From positions 1-64,000 of the forward strand of contig NZ_JAIXHL010000005.1 in NCBI RefSeq assembly GCF_030145815.1: DNA of 64,000 nucleotides, read 5' to 3'. Both the position numbers and the translations under genes were made by a program. A model generated the notes under the pieces. It had not been told where the DNA came from. It searched no databases and saw only the letters and a program-made list of their open reading frames with translations. Positions 36,190 through 45,530 of this stretch are shown here, piece after piece. Source of the stretch: Sphingomonas sp. (GTDB taxonomy: Bacteria; Pseudomonadota; Alphaproteobacteria; Sphingomonadales; Sphingomonadaceae). Position 1 is the stretch's first letter; every line of letters begins with the position of its first letter.

Positions 36190-37296
36190 TCAGCCACGAA
36201 ACCGGTGGATCGAATAGCGTTCGGGGTCGAGATGCGCGACCATCGGGTCAGGCGCGGTGCGCAGCAGCATCGCCGCCGCCAGCTTCGACGCGGCGGGCGC
36301 GGTCTGGATGCCGAAACCGCCCTGCCCCGCGCACCAGAACAGCCCCGGCACGGCGGGGTCGAAGCCATAGACGGGCTTGCGGTCGGGCGCGAAGGTGCGC
36401 AGCCCCGCCCAGCGCCGCTCTAGCGCTTCGACGCGCCAGTCGACCGCGCTGGCGAGCTTGTCGATCGCGATCGCGACATCGATCTCCTCCGGTGCGGCGT
36501 CGCACGGGGCGGTCGGGATCTCGTCGTGCGGCGACAGCCAGATGCGCCCGCCGGATTCGGGCTTGAAGTAAAACCGCTCATGCGCGTCGCGCACCAGCGG
36601 CAGGCTCATCGGCGCGGGCGGATCGACGCGCAGCTGCACCATCGTGCGACGCAGCGGCGCGATCCCGGTCGGCGGCGCACCGGCCATCAGCCCGACCGGC
36701 TCGGCCCAGGCCCCGGCGGCGTTGACGATGACGTCGGCCGCGAACGTCCCGGCGCGCGTCTCGATCTGCCAATGACCGTCACGCGACAGCCCGGTGACGG
36801 CAGCGTCGCACACCAGCACCGCCCCGTCGCGCCGCGCCGCCGCCAGATAGGCGCCGTGCAGCGCGGCAACGTCGATGTCGCAACAGCTGACATCATACAG
36901 CGCCTCGGTCCATTCGGGCAGGATGCCCGGGCAATAGTGCGCCGGGTCGACATCGTCGAGCACCACCCCCGCCTCGGCAAATTCGGCGACGAAGCCGTCG
37001 AGCACATGGCGATCCGCACGCCGCGCAATGAACAATTCGCCGCGCGGCGACAGGAAGCTCTGGCCGCCCATCCGCTCGGGCGGGTGGTGCAGAAAATCGC
37101 CCGACGCGGTCACCAGCGGCTGGATGTTCGGCCCGCCATAGGTTTCCGACCAGAACGCCGCCGAGCGCCCGGTCGCGTGGTAGCCCGGCTGCGCCTCCGC
37201 CTCGAGGATCAGGACGCTGGCGTGCGGTGCGATCTCGGCAGCCAAGCCTGCCCCGGCGATCCCGGCGCCGATTACCGCGACATCATAACGCTTCAT
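36190..37296 (-). CDS. FAD-dependent oxidoreductase (DAO family)
   Basis: 368 residues. N-terminal FAD dinucleotide site YDVAVIGAGIAGAGLAAEIA, then GYHATGRSAAFWSETYGGP, VIVNAAGAWAEP and a C-terminal GLRTFAPDRKPVYGFD ... FWCAGQGGFGIQTAP. This spacing fits D-amino-acid dehydrogenase/D-arginine dehydrogenase-like enzymes better than glycine or sarcosine oxidases, but substrate is not determined. Its ATG overlaps the stop of the upstream hydrolase gene (ATGA), so the two are co-expressed. Confidence 0.86.
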   Translation of the reverse strand: MKRYDVAVIGAGIAGAGLAAEIAPHASVLILEAEAQPGYHATGRSAAFWSETYGGPNIQPLVTASGDFLHHPPERMGGQSFLSPRGELFIARRADRHVLDGFVAEFAEAGVVLDDVDPAHYCPGILPEWTEALYDVSCCDIDVAALHGAYLAAARRDGAVLVCDAAVTGLSRDGHWQIETRAGTFAADVIVNAAGAWAEPVGLMAGAPPTGIAPLRRTMVQLRVDPPAPMSLPLVRDAHERFYFKPESGGRIWLSPHDEIPTAPCDAAPEEIDVAIAIDKLASAVDWRVEALERRWAGLRTFAPDRKPVYGFDPAVPGLFWCAGQGGFGIQTAPAASKLAAAMLLRTAPDPMVAHLDPERYSIHRFRG

Positions 37297-38237
37297 CCGC
37301 GCCGCGCCCGTGCTTCCAGAAACAGGTCGATCTCGCCGATCGCACGATTGCGCACCTTGTCCGCTTCACGCAGGATCTCATGCGCGCTTTCCTTGCCAAA
37401 ACGCACCACCCGCGCGTCGGGCAGCTTGCCGACCTGGGCCAGCGCGGCCTTGGCATCGACCAGGTCGTCATGCTCGGCGATCAGGGCCAGCACCGGCACG
37501 TCCATCCGCTTGAGCGCAGGATTGGTGCGCAGCTCGCGCGTCGAACGGAATGCCTCGATCACCCATTTCCAGCTGGGCGGGCCGGTGACGTTGCCGGGAT
37601 TGGCCTGCTGCCAGAAAATCTCGTCCTGATAGCGATCGGTGTCGTGAGTCAGCAGCGATTCGCGCGTGGTGGTGGTGTAGGGCCGCTCGTTCGACTTCCA
37701 CGCCGGGCGCGCGGAATTGCCGACGCCGCCCAGAAAGCGCGCCAACCGCTCGCCCAGCGCCGCACCGAATGGTCCCTTCAGCCCCAGCATCGGCGCGATC
37801 AGCACGGCGGCATCGGGCCGCGCCACCCCCTCGACCAGCCCGCGCAGGACGAGATGCCCGCCCATCGAATGGCCCATGATGATGTGCGGCGGCGGCGTTG
37901 CGGCCATCCATTCGCTAACAAAGTCGCGGAAATCGGCGATATAGTGCGCGAAATCATCGATATGCCCGCAATTGCCGGCATCGGTCAGCCGCCCCGACCC
38001 GCCCTGCCCGCGCCAGTCGAACGAGGTGATCGTCCAGCCGCGCTCCTGCCAATGCGCGAAGCTTTCCAGATATTTCTCGAACACGTCGCCGCGCCCGCCC
38101 TGGAACAGGATCGACCCGCGCGGCGTGCCGCTGGCGGGCCAGGCGAAACAGCGTAGCACCCATCCGTCAGGGGCAGTCCAGTTGGTGACGCTGGCGCCGG
38201 CGGGGATTGCGCGGCGATCGATCGGGGAAACGGTCAT
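37293..38237 (-). CDS. Alpha/beta hydrolase, lysophospholipase-like
   Basis: 314 residues. Nucleophile elbow IIMGHSMGGHLVLRG, oxyanion-side SFDWRGQGGSGRL, and probable acid and His in LALIAEHDDLVDAKAAL and KESAHEILREAD. This is the serine aminopeptidase S33 / monoglyceride lipase-like (PldB) group. Cytosolic; the substrate is probably a lysophospholipid or monoglyceride. First gene of a two-gene minus-strand operon with the FAD oxidoreductase; divergent from the Tad locus. Confidence 0.9.
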   Translation of the reverse strand: MTVSPIDRRAIPAGASVTNWTAPDGWVLRCFAWPASGTPRGSILFQGGRGDVFEKYLESFAHWQERGWTITSFDWRGQGGSGRLTDAGNCGHIDDFAHYIADFRDFVSEWMAATPPPHIIMGHSMGGHLVLRGLVEGVARPDAAVLIAPMLGLKGPFGAALGERLARFLGGVGNSARPAWKSNERPYTTTTRESLLTHDTDRYQDEIFWQQANPGNVTGPPSWKWVIEAFRSTRELRTNPALKRMDVPVLALIAEHDDLVDAKAALAQVGKLPDARVVRFGKESAHEILREADKVRNRAIGEIDLFLEARARRG

Positions 38238-38287
38238 GCGCGCTGGTTACGGTTTGGAAAGCCCTCCCGTCTAGAACTTCGATTCAG

Positions 38288-38758
38288 ATGGGGGAATTTG
38301 CGCCTGTAATTCTGCTGGGCCTGCTGGTCCTGATCCTGGTTTCGGCCGGGATCGAGGATGCGCGCATCCGTGAAATTTCGAACTGGAAGAACGCTGCGAT
38401 CGCGCTGCTGGCGCTGCCGTGGTGGGTCGCAATGGGGCTAAGCCCCTGGCCCGACATGGCGATTCAGCTCGGCGTCGCGCTGGGGGTGTTCGCGCTGTTC
38501 GCCGCCGCATTCCAGTTCGGCATGATGGGTGGCGGCGACGTCAAGATGATCGCGGCGCTCGCCCTGTGGTTCCCATTCGACAAGCTGATCAGCCTGATCG
38601 TCATCATGTCGCTGGTCGGCGGTGCGCTCACCCTGGTCATGCTGATCGACAAATGGATCCGCCGCCGCAGCGAACAGCCTGAGATTCCATACGGGATCGC
38701 CATCGCCATCGCCGCTTTGCTCACACTTCGCGAACCGATTTTTAACCCCTTCGCGTGA
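38288..38758 (+). CDS. cpaA: Prepilin peptidase CpaA (A24 family)
   Basis: 156 residues, about five membrane segments. Aspartyl peptidase that trims and may methylate Flp pilins. The two catalytic Asp are in AGIEDARIREISN and the G-x-GD motif MMGGGDVKMIAALA. ATG 38288 chosen; the frame upstream is not membrane-like. First gene of the Tad/Cpa locus, 50 nt before cpaB. Confidence 0.91.
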   Translation: MGEFAPVILLGLLVLILVSAGIEDARIREISNWKNAAIALLALPWWVAMGLSPWPDMAIQLGVALGVFALFAAAFQFGMMGGGDVKMIAALALWFPFDKLISLIVIMSLVGGALTLVMLIDKWIRRRSEQPEIPYGIAIAIAALLTLREPIFNPFA

Positions 38759-38808
38759 TGCTTAACGCCGGTTCAACCCGGTCGGACATTGAAAAGGCCT
38801 GAGACGTC

Positions 38809-39852
38809 ATGGATGGACGGAAGATCATTCTGCTGGTCGGCGCGCTGATCGTCGCTGCGATCACCGCGTTCATGGCGCGCAGCCTGATGACGGGATCGCC
38901 CGCGCCGGTCGCCGGCGCCGCACCCGTTCCAGGCCAGCCCGCGCCGGTCGATGCGGTCGAAGTGCTGGTCGCGACCAAAGCGCTGCCGGTCGGCACGATC
39001 CTCGGCCCCGATTCGATCAAGTTCGTCGCCTGGCCCAAGGATCTGGTCGAGGGCGCCTATTTCAAGAAGGAAGACACCGACCTCGGCAAGCTTCAGGGCA
39101 CCGTCGTCCGCTTCGCGATTCCCGCCGGTCAGCCGCTGACGCAGGGCGCGGTGGTCAAGCCGGGCGACCGTGGCTTCCTCGCCGCTGCACTCGCGCCGGG
39201 CATGCGCGCGGTGACCGTGCCGGTGTCGGCACAGGCAGCCGTTGCCGGCTTCATTTTCCCGGGCGACCGGGTCGACCTGATCCTGACCCAGACGGTCGCG
39301 GGTGGCGGCGATGGCCCGCCGCTCAAGGCATCGGAAACGGTGCTGCGCAACCTGCGCGTGCTCGCCACCGACCAGCGCACCGACAAGCAGCAGGACGATC
39401 AGGGTAAGACCGTCGTCGCCACCTATTCGACTGTGACGGTCGAGGCGACGCCACGCATCGCCGAAAAGATCGCGGTCGCGCAAACGCTGGGCACGTTGTC
39501 GCTGTCGCTGCGCTCGATCGCCGACAACAGCAGCGAGCTGGAGCAGGCGATCGCCTCGGGCGAGGTCACGATGCCCGAAGGGAATGATCCCAAGGCGGAA
39601 AAGGCAATGATCGCGCGGCTCGCATCGCGCCCGGCGGAGGGTGGATCGACTTTCTCGACCGGTGCCGATGTATCGCGCTTCCAGCGCAGCACGGTGCCCG
39701 GCAAGGCGCGCGATGACGATGCGCTGCCCGGCGCACCCGCGCCCGCAGCAGGCGGCGCCTATCCGGGTGGGGCAGCAGCCGGTCAGGGACCGGTGGTCAA
39801 GATTTCACGGGGCAATTCGGTCACGGTCGTCCCGGTTGGGGGGAAGAATTGA
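38809..39852 (+). CDS. cpaB: Flp pilus assembly protein CpaB
   Basis: 347 residues. One N-terminal membrane segment (IILLVGALIVAAITAFMARS), then the SAF/RcpC-type domain (VEVLVATKALPVGTILGPDS, RFAIPAGQPLTQGAVVKPGD) and a Pro/Ala/Gly-rich C-terminus. Periplasmic partner of the CpaC secretin in the Tad machine. Ends 1 nt before the cpaC start. Confidence 0.93.
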   Translation: MDGRKIILLVGALIVAAITAFMARSLMTGSPAPVAGAAPVPGQPAPVDAVEVLVATKALPVGTILGPDSIKFVAWPKDLVEGAYFKKEDTDLGKLQGTVVRFAIPAGQPLTQGAVVKPGDRGFLAAALAPGMRAVTVPVSAQAAVAGFIFPGDRVDLILTQTVAGGGDGPPLKASETVLRNLRVLATDQRTDKQQDDQGKTVVATYSTVTVEATPRIAEKIAVAQTLGTLSLSLRSIADNSSELEQAIASGEVTMPEGNDPKAEKAMIARLASRPAEGGSTFSTGADVSRFQRSTVPGKARDDDALPGAPAPAAGGAYPGGAAAGQGPVVKISRGNSVTVVPVGGKN

Positions 39853-39853
39853 G

Positions 39854-41491
39854 ATGCGTGTGAGGGGGAACAAGCTGGGCGGAGCGCTCGCTGCGGTCGC
39901 CGTGCTGGCGATGCCGGCCGCGACGCTGCCGGCACCGGTGCTGGCACAGACCGTCCATGCCGCGCCGCGCGAGATGGTGCAGATCGCCACCGGTCGCGGG
40001 CGTCTGGTGACGCTCAGCGCGCCGATGTCCGACATCTTCGTCGCGAACAGTGAGATCGCCGACGTCCAGGTCCGCTCGCCCACCCAGCTCTGGGTGTTCG
40101 GCAAAAAGGCCGGTGAGACGACCGTCTACGCCACCACCAAGTCGGGCAAGGTGATCTACTCATCGACCGTCCGCGTCGGCAATAATTTCGACAGCGTTCA
40201 GGGCATGCTCGAAACGGCGATGCCCGATTCGAACATCACCGCGACGACGATGAACGGCTTCGTGCTGCTCACCGGCACCGTCGCCGCGCCGCAGGATGCC
40301 GCCGAAGCCGAACGGCTGGCGCAGGCGTTTGTCGGCGACGAGACCAAGATCCTCTCGCGCCTCAAGACCGCGACCCCGCTGCAGGTCAATCTGCAGGTCC
40401 GCATTTCGGAAGTCAGCCGCAGCTTCGCCAAGAATATCGGCAGCAACTTCACCACGCTCGACGGGTCGGGCGGGTTCAAGTTTGGCATCGGCAGCGGGCG
40501 TCAGCCCGCGACGACCTGGACCACCGACCCGAATCTCCCACTCGGCGTGGGCGGCACCGTCACCGGCTACACCATCGATCCGATCACCGGCGCGATCACC
40601 CAGAAGCCGGGCACGGCGATCACGCCCGGGTCGGGGCGCACCACCATCGGCGGCCTCGGCACGCTGTTCGGCCTCGACATTCTGGGCGCGCTCGATCTGG
40701 GCGAAACCAATGGCCAGGTCTCAACGCTCGCCAATCCAAACCTGACCGCGCTGTCGGGCGAGACCGGATCGTTCCTGGCCGGTGGCGAGATTCCGATTCC
40801 CGTGAGCCAGGGTCTCGGCGCGGTATCGGTCGAGTACAAGCAATATGGCGTCAGCCTCGCCTATACCCCGACGGTGCTGGCCGATGGCCGCATCTCGCTG
40901 CGCGTGCGTCCCGAAGTGTCGCAGCTCTCGGCGGCAGGCTCGGTGACGATCGGCGGGGTGCAGATTCCGGCGCTCACCACCCGCCGGGCGGAAACGACGG
41001 TCGAGCTCGGTTCCGGCCAGAGCCTGATGATCGCGGGCTTGATGCAGAATTCGCACGACAATCTGATCGACCAGACCCCGGGTCTGGGCAATCTGCCGGT
41101 GCTCGGCGCGCTGTTCCGCTCGAACGGGTTCAAGCGCAACGAGACCGAACTGGTCATCGTCATCACCCCCTATCTGGTGAAGCCGGTCGACGGGAATCAG
41201 ATCGCGCTGCCCACCGACGGCTATAAGGCGCCCAACGATGCCGAGCGCGTGCTGCTCGGTCGCCTTGGCGGATCGAACAAGGACGGCAAGCGCCCGACCC
41301 CGCAAATGGCCCCGCCGGTCGGTGCCGAGCCCGCGCTGGGCGCGACGACGCCTGCCCAGCCCGGCCCACAGCCGCAGCCCGAGCCGGTGCAGCCGATCGC
41401 CACCCCGGCGCAGCAGCCTGCGCCCAAGGGCGACACCAAGGATAAGCGCAAGCGTGGTGCGGCCCCCGCACCGGGCTTCGGTTTCAACTGA
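39854..41491 (+). CDS. cpaC: Secretin CpaC (RcpA)
   Basis: 545 residues. Signal peptide ending VLAQ, an N-terminal pilus-assembly/BON-like region (ISDIFVANSE-type segment, TTMNGFVLLTGTVAAPQDAA) and a C-terminal GspD/PilQ secretin core (SGETGSFLAGGEIPIPVSQG, VELGSGQSLMIAGLMQNSHD, PVLGALFRSNGFKRNETELV). Outer-membrane ring through which the Flp pilus exits. Ends in a Pro/Gln/Ala-rich basic tail. ATG 39854 chosen from the signal peptide. Confidence 0.94.
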   Translation: MRVRGNKLGGALAAVAVLAMPAATLPAPVLAQTVHAAPREMVQIATGRGRLVTLSAPMSDIFVANSEIADVQVRSPTQLWVFGKKAGETTVYATTKSGKVIYSSTVRVGNNFDSVQGMLETAMPDSNITATTMNGFVLLTGTVAAPQDAAEAERLAQAFVGDETKILSRLKTATPLQVNLQVRISEVSRSFAKNIGSNFTTLDGSGGFKFGIGSGRQPATTWTTDPNLPLGVGGTVTGYTIDPITGAITQKPGTAITPGSGRTTIGGLGTLFGLDILGALDLGETNGQVSTLANPNLTALSGETGSFLAGGEIPIPVSQGLGAVSVEYKQYGVSLAYTPTVLADGRISLRVRPEVSQLSAAGSVTIGGVQIPALTTRRAETTVELGSGQSLMIAGLMQNSHDNLIDQTPGLGNLPVLGALFRSNGFKRNETELVIVITPYLVKPVDGNQIALPTDGYKAPNDAERVLLGRLGGSNKDGKRPTPQMAPPVGAEPALGATTPAQPGPQPQPEPVQPIATPAQQPAPKGDTKDKRKRGAAPAPGFGFN

Positions 41492-41509
41492 TCGCGGCGA
41501 GGAACGACC

Positions 41510-42148
41510 ATGTCGAAGCGTAACACGATCCTCTTTCTGACCGCTGCCGCCAGCCTGTTGTCCGCATGCGGCGTAGGCAGCGCACCGGGTCTCGAATCGG
41601 CCAACCAGCCGGTCGTCTCCCGCACTGATTATGTGTTCGATGCGGCCACCGACGGCAGCTATCTGGCGTCGGGCGAGCAGGCGCGGGTCGCCGGCTGGCT
41701 CGCTTCGCTGCGGCTCGGCTATGGCGACCGCCTCTATGTCGACGATCCCGCAGGAACCGGTGCCGCGCGGCAGGTAGCGGTCGAGGCCGCACGCTATGGC
41801 GTGCTGCTCTCCGGCCCCGCCCCGGTCACCACTGGCGCAGTTCAGCCGGGCATGGTCCGTGTGATCGTCAGCCGCATGAAGGCCAGCGTCCCCGGTTGCC
41901 CCGACCGCCGTGACACCGGCGAAGGCAATTTTGCGGGCAAAACCAGCTCGGGCTATGGCTGCGCGATCAACGGCAACCTCGCCGCGATGGTGGCACGTCC
42001 CGAGGATCTGGTGCGCGGCGAGCCTGGCTCCCCCACCGCCGACCCGGCGCAGATCACCAAATCGATCAAGGCGCTGCGCGAGGCGGCCCCGAGCGGCGCT
42101 GGCGGTACTGCCGTCAAATCCGAAGGTACCGGCGGAGGCGGCCAGTGA
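41510..42148 (+). CDS. cpaD: CpaD family pilus lipoprotein
   Basis: 212 residues. Lipobox LLSAC after a short signal. Contains the family pieces VSRTDYVFDAATDG, MVRVIVSRMKASVPGCPD and the conserved SSGYGCAINGNLAAMVARPE-DLVRGEPG. Lipoprotein associated with the CpaC secretin. Its stop overlaps the cpaE GTG start by 4 nt. Confidence 0.9.
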   Translation: MSKRNTILFLTAAASLLSACGVGSAPGLESANQPVVSRTDYVFDAATDGSYLASGEQARVAGWLASLRLGYGDRLYVDDPAGTGAARQVAVEAARYGVLLSGPAPVTTGAVQPGMVRVIVSRMKASVPGCPDRRDTGEGNFAGKTSSGYGCAINGNLAAMVARPEDLVRGEPGSPTADPAQITKSIKALREAAPSGAGGTAVKSEGTGGGGQ

Positions 42149-43419
42149 ACGCGCCCTTTAACCCCCAGCGCGCCGCGCATCGCGAACCCTTCGTCGCGTT
42201 CGTGTGCGACGAGACGACCGCCGAGGCGATTCGCCCGATCGCGATCGAACAGGGCTGGAACCCCGACAAGGTCAACAAGGGCGGTCTGCGCAACGCGGTC
42301 CAGACCCTCTCGGTCTCGGCCAGCCCCAACATCCTGTTCGTCGATCTGTCGGAAAGCGGTGACCCCCTCAACGACATCAACGCGCTCGCCGAAGTGTGCG
42401 AGCCGGGCACGGTCGTGATCGCATCCGGCCAAGTCAATGACGTGCGCCTATACCGCGATCTGGTCGCGTCAGGCATCCAGGATTATCTGCTCAAGCCGCT
42501 CAATCCCGACGTCATGCGCGAAGCGTTCGTGCACGCGCAGGCGATGCTGAACGCGCCCAAGCATGTCGAGGCCGGATCGGACCGTCCGCATTGCGCGGTC
42601 GCGGTGATCGGCACGCGCGGCGGGGTCGGTGCATCGACGCTGGCGACCTCGCTCGCCTGGCTGATGAGCGAGAAGAGCGGGCGGTCGACCGCTTTGCTCG
42701 ACCTCGACGTCCATTTCGGGACCGGCGCGCTGACGCTCGACCTCGAACCCGGACGCGGGCTGACCGACGCAATCGAAAATCCCAGCCGCATCGACGGGCT
42801 GTTCATCGAACGCGCGATGGTCAAGGCGTCGGACAAGCTGTCGGTCCTGTCGGCCGAAGCCCCGATCAACTCGCCGGTGATGACCGACGGCGCGGCCTTC
42901 TTCCAGTTGCAGGAAGAGATTCGCAGCGCGTTCGAATGCACCGTGGTCGATCTGCCGCGGTCGATGCTGGTCAATTACCCGCACCTCATCTCCGACGTCC
43001 AGGTGGCGGTGCTGGTGACCGAGCTGACGCTGGCCGCCGCGCGCGATGCGATCCGCATCATCAGCTGGTTCAAGTCGAACGCACCGCATACGCAGCTGAT
43101 CATCGTTGCCAACCGGGTCCCGACCGGTGCGCTCGAAATCAGCCGCAAGGACTTCGAAGGCTCGATCGAGCGCAAGATCGATTATGTGATCCCGCTCGAC
43201 ACCAAGACCGCAGTGCAGGCCGCCAAGCTCGGCAAGCCGCTCGCCGAGGCGGGCAAGAACGTCAAGGCGCTCGCCCCGCTCGCCGACATCGCCAGCCGCG
43301 TGATTGCGATCACCGATGCGGGTGAGGAAGTCCGCACCGACAAGGCGAAGGTCAAGGGCGGCTCGCTGCTCGGCAAGCTCACCAGTTCGATCAAGCTCGC
43401 CAAGAAGGCGAAGGCATAA
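42145..43419 (+). CDS. cpaE: CpaE family pilus localisation ATPase
   Basis: 424 residues from GTG 42145. An N-terminal receiver-like domain (NILFVDLSESGDPLNDINAL, GIQDYLLKPLNPDVM) is fused to a MinD/ParA-type ATPase with deviant Walker A VIGTRGGVGASTLATSLAWL and TALLDLDVHFGTGALTLDLE. CpaE places the Tad apparatus at the pole in Caulobacter. The next gene in this family of loci is usually cpaF; here tadB follows directly after 44 nt. Confidence 0.92.
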   Translation: MNAPFNPQRAAHREPFVAFVCDETTAEAIRPIAIEQGWNPDKVNKGGLRNAVQTLSVSASPNILFVDLSESGDPLNDINALAEVCEPGTVVIASGQVNDVRLYRDLVASGIQDYLLKPLNPDVMREAFVHAQAMLNAPKHVEAGSDRPHCAVAVIGTRGGVGASTLATSLAWLMSEKSGRSTALLDLDVHFGTGALTLDLEPGRGLTDAIENPSRIDGLFIERAMVKASDKLSVLSAEAPINSPVMTDGAAFFQLQEEIRSAFECTVVDLPRSMLVNYPHLISDVQVAVLVTELTLAAARDAIRIISWFKSNAPHTQLIIVANRVPTGALEISRKDFEGSIERKIDYVIPLDTKTAVQAAKLGKPLAEAGKNVKALAPLADIASRVIAITDAGEEVRTDKAKVKGGSLLGKLTSSIKLAKKAKA

Positions 43420-43463
43420 CCGGCGTCGGCCCCGGCCGACACCCCGTTCCGGAGGCGTAAAGG

Positions 43464-44441
43464 GTGGAATTGCTCCCGATGATGATGCTGGCGGGCGGCA
43501 CCTTCATGGTGCTCGTGCTGCTCATCCTCGCCTTTTCGGGGCCGTCGGCCAAAAATGCGAGCGCGCGGCGCCTGACGTCGCTGCGCGACCGCCATGCCGG
43601 CGTGGTCGGCGCTGGCGCCGTCGAGGCGCAGCTGCGCCGCATCTCCACCACCCGCAACAGTCGCATGGACAATGCGGCGGCGCGGTTCCTGCCCAACCCG
43701 GCCGAGCTCGGCAAGCGGTTGGCAATGACCGGCAAGAGCTGGACCGTCGGCCAATATGGCATGGCATCGCTCGGCATCGTCGTCGTGATCGCGGCGGCGC
43801 TGATGGTCCAGGGGCTTCCGGCACTGCTCGCCTTGCTGGTCGGCGTGGTCGTCGGCGCCGGCCTGCCGCACATGGCCGTCGGCTTCCTGATCTCGCGCCG
43901 CGTCGGCAAGTTCACGGCCAAGTTTCCCGATGCGATCGAACTGCTCGTGCGCGGTCTGCGCTCGGGCCTCCCGATCACTGAAACAATGGGCGTGGTCGGG
44001 TCCGAAGTGGAAGGCCCGGTCGGCGAAGAGTTCCGCTCAATCAGCGACAAGATGAAAATCGGGCGCACGCTCGATCAGGCGCTTCAGGAAACCGCCGACC
44101 GGCTCGGCACGCCCGAATTCCAGTTTTTCTGCATCACCATCGCGATCCAGCGCGAGACCGGCGGCAACCTTGCGGAAACGCTCGCCAACCTTGCCGAGGT
44201 GCTGCGCAAACGCAGTCAGATGAAGCTGAAGATCAAGGCGATGTCGTCGGAATCCAAGGCGTCGGCCTATATCATCGGCGCCCTGCCCTTCATCGTGTTC
44301 GGCATGATCTGGACGATCAACGACACCTATATGCAGGGTTTCTTCATCGACCAGCGGCTGATGATCGCGGGTGGCGGCGGGATCATCTGGATGGGCATCG
44401 GGGCCTTCATCATGGCCAAGATGATCAATTTCGAGATCTGA
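43464..44441 (+). CDS. tadB: Type II/IV secretion inner-membrane protein TadB
   Basis: 325 residues from GTG 43464, with GGAGG 8 nt upstream. T2SSF family: paired membrane segments (VVVIAAALMVQGLPALLALLV region, and IIGALPFIVFGMIWTIN plus IIWMGIGAFIMAKMI at the end) flank the cytosolic domain FPDAIELLVRGLRSGLPITE ... IAIQRETGGNLAETLANLAE. Platform protein of the pilus, normally driven by the CpaF ATPase. Four nucleotides separate it from tadC. Confidence 0.93.
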   Translation: MELLPMMMLAGGTFMVLVLLILAFSGPSAKNASARRLTSLRDRHAGVVGAGAVEAQLRRISTTRNSRMDNAAARFLPNPAELGKRLAMTGKSWTVGQYGMASLGIVVVIAAALMVQGLPALLALLVGVVVGAGLPHMAVGFLISRRVGKFTAKFPDAIELLVRGLRSGLPITETMGVVGSEVEGPVGEEFRSISDKMKIGRTLDQALQETADRLGTPEFQFFCITIAIQRETGGNLAETLANLAEVLRKRSQMKLKIKAMSSESKASAYIIGALPFIVFGMIWTINDTYMQGFFIDQRLMIAGGGGIIWMGIGAFIMAKMINFEI

Positions 44442-44445
44442 TACG

Positions 44446-45444
44446 ATGATGACCACCCCCACCGCACCCACCCTGCTCGGCGTCGACGTGTTCTACGTCG
44501 CGACGATCCTGGCCGGGATCGCCGCGTTCAGCGTGCTGCTCGCCATCTATGCCGCCGTATCGGTGCGCGACCCGATGGCGAAGCGCGTCAAGGCGCTCAA
44601 CGAACGTCGCGAACAGTTGAAGGCCGGCATTACCGCATCGACCAGCAAGCGCCGCGCGAAGCTGGTTCAGAAGAACGCGACGACCGATCGCATCCGCGAC
44701 TTCCTGTCCTCGCTCAAGGTGCTGCAGGACTCGCAGGTCAAGACCGCGCAGATCAAGCTGATGCAGGCCGGCATTCGGTCGAAAGATTACGCCGTCGCGG
44801 TCATCTTCGGCCGGCTGGTGTTGCCGATCGTGATCGGCGGGACGATGGCGTTCCTGGTCTATGGCACAGAGATGTTCGCCGACTGGACCCCGCTCAAGGC
44901 CTATGGCCTCGTCGCGGGCAGCGCGATCCTGAGCTACAAGGCGCCGGACATCTACCTCAAGAACAAGATCCAGAAGCGGTCCAGCGCGATTCGCAAGGGG
45001 ATTCCCGACGCGCTCGACCTGCTCGTGATCTGTGCCGAAGCGGGACTCACAGTCGACGCCGCATTCGGTCGCGTCGCCAAGGAATTGGGCAAGGCCTATC
45101 CCGAACTGGGCGAGGAATTCTCGCTCACCGCGATCGAGCTCGGCTTCCTTACCGATCGCCGCCAGGCGTTTGAAAATCTGGCCACCCGCATCGACCTCGA
45201 CTCGGTGCGCGGGGTCGTCACCACGATGATCCAGACCGAGAAATACGGCACCCCGCTCGCCTCGGCGCTGCGCGTGCTCTCCGCCGAATTCCGCAACGAA
45301 CGCATGATGCGCGCCGAGGAAAAGGCCGCGCGCCTGCCCGCGATCATGACCGTGCCGCTGATCCTGTTCATCCTGCCGGTACTGTTCGTCGTGATTCTCG
45401 GCCCGGCGGCCTGCTCGATCAACGACGCGTTGATGACCGGATAA
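44446..45444 (+). CDS. tadC: Type II/IV secretion inner-membrane protein TadC
   Basis: 332 residues from ATG 44446. Second T2SSF platform protein: N-terminal membrane helix (FYVATILAGIAAFSVLLAIY), FGRLVLPIVIGGTMAFLVYG, then IPDALDLLVICAEAGLTVDA ... ETEK-type MIQTEKYGTPLASALRVLSA and a final helix VPLILFILPVLFVVILGPAA. Forms the membrane platform with TadB. Last recognisable Tad gene in the window. Confidence 0.93.
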   Translation: MMTTPTAPTLLGVDVFYVATILAGIAAFSVLLAIYAAVSVRDPMAKRVKALNERREQLKAGITASTSKRRAKLVQKNATTDRIRDFLSSLKVLQDSQVKTAQIKLMQAGIRSKDYAVAVIFGRLVLPIVIGGTMAFLVYGTEMFADWTPLKAYGLVAGSAILSYKAPDIYLKNKIQKRSSAIRKGIPDALDLLVICAEAGLTVDAAFGRVAKELGKAYPELGEEFSLTAIELGFLTDRRQAFENLATRIDLDSVRGVVTTMIQTEKYGTPLASALRVLSAEFRNERMMRAEEKAARLPAIMTVPLILFILPVLFVVILGPAACSINDALMTG

Positions 45445-45530
45445 CACGTCCCGCCCCCGTGATTCCGCGGGTGGCGCTCGGCTTCCGCTTTGGTTAACCT
45501 GTTTCGAACGCGAAATGGGGAGACGCGACC

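Noticed and set aside
45452..45476. Possible hairpin after tadC
   Set aside because: Only short imperfect pairing (CGCC/GGCG) and no T-run.
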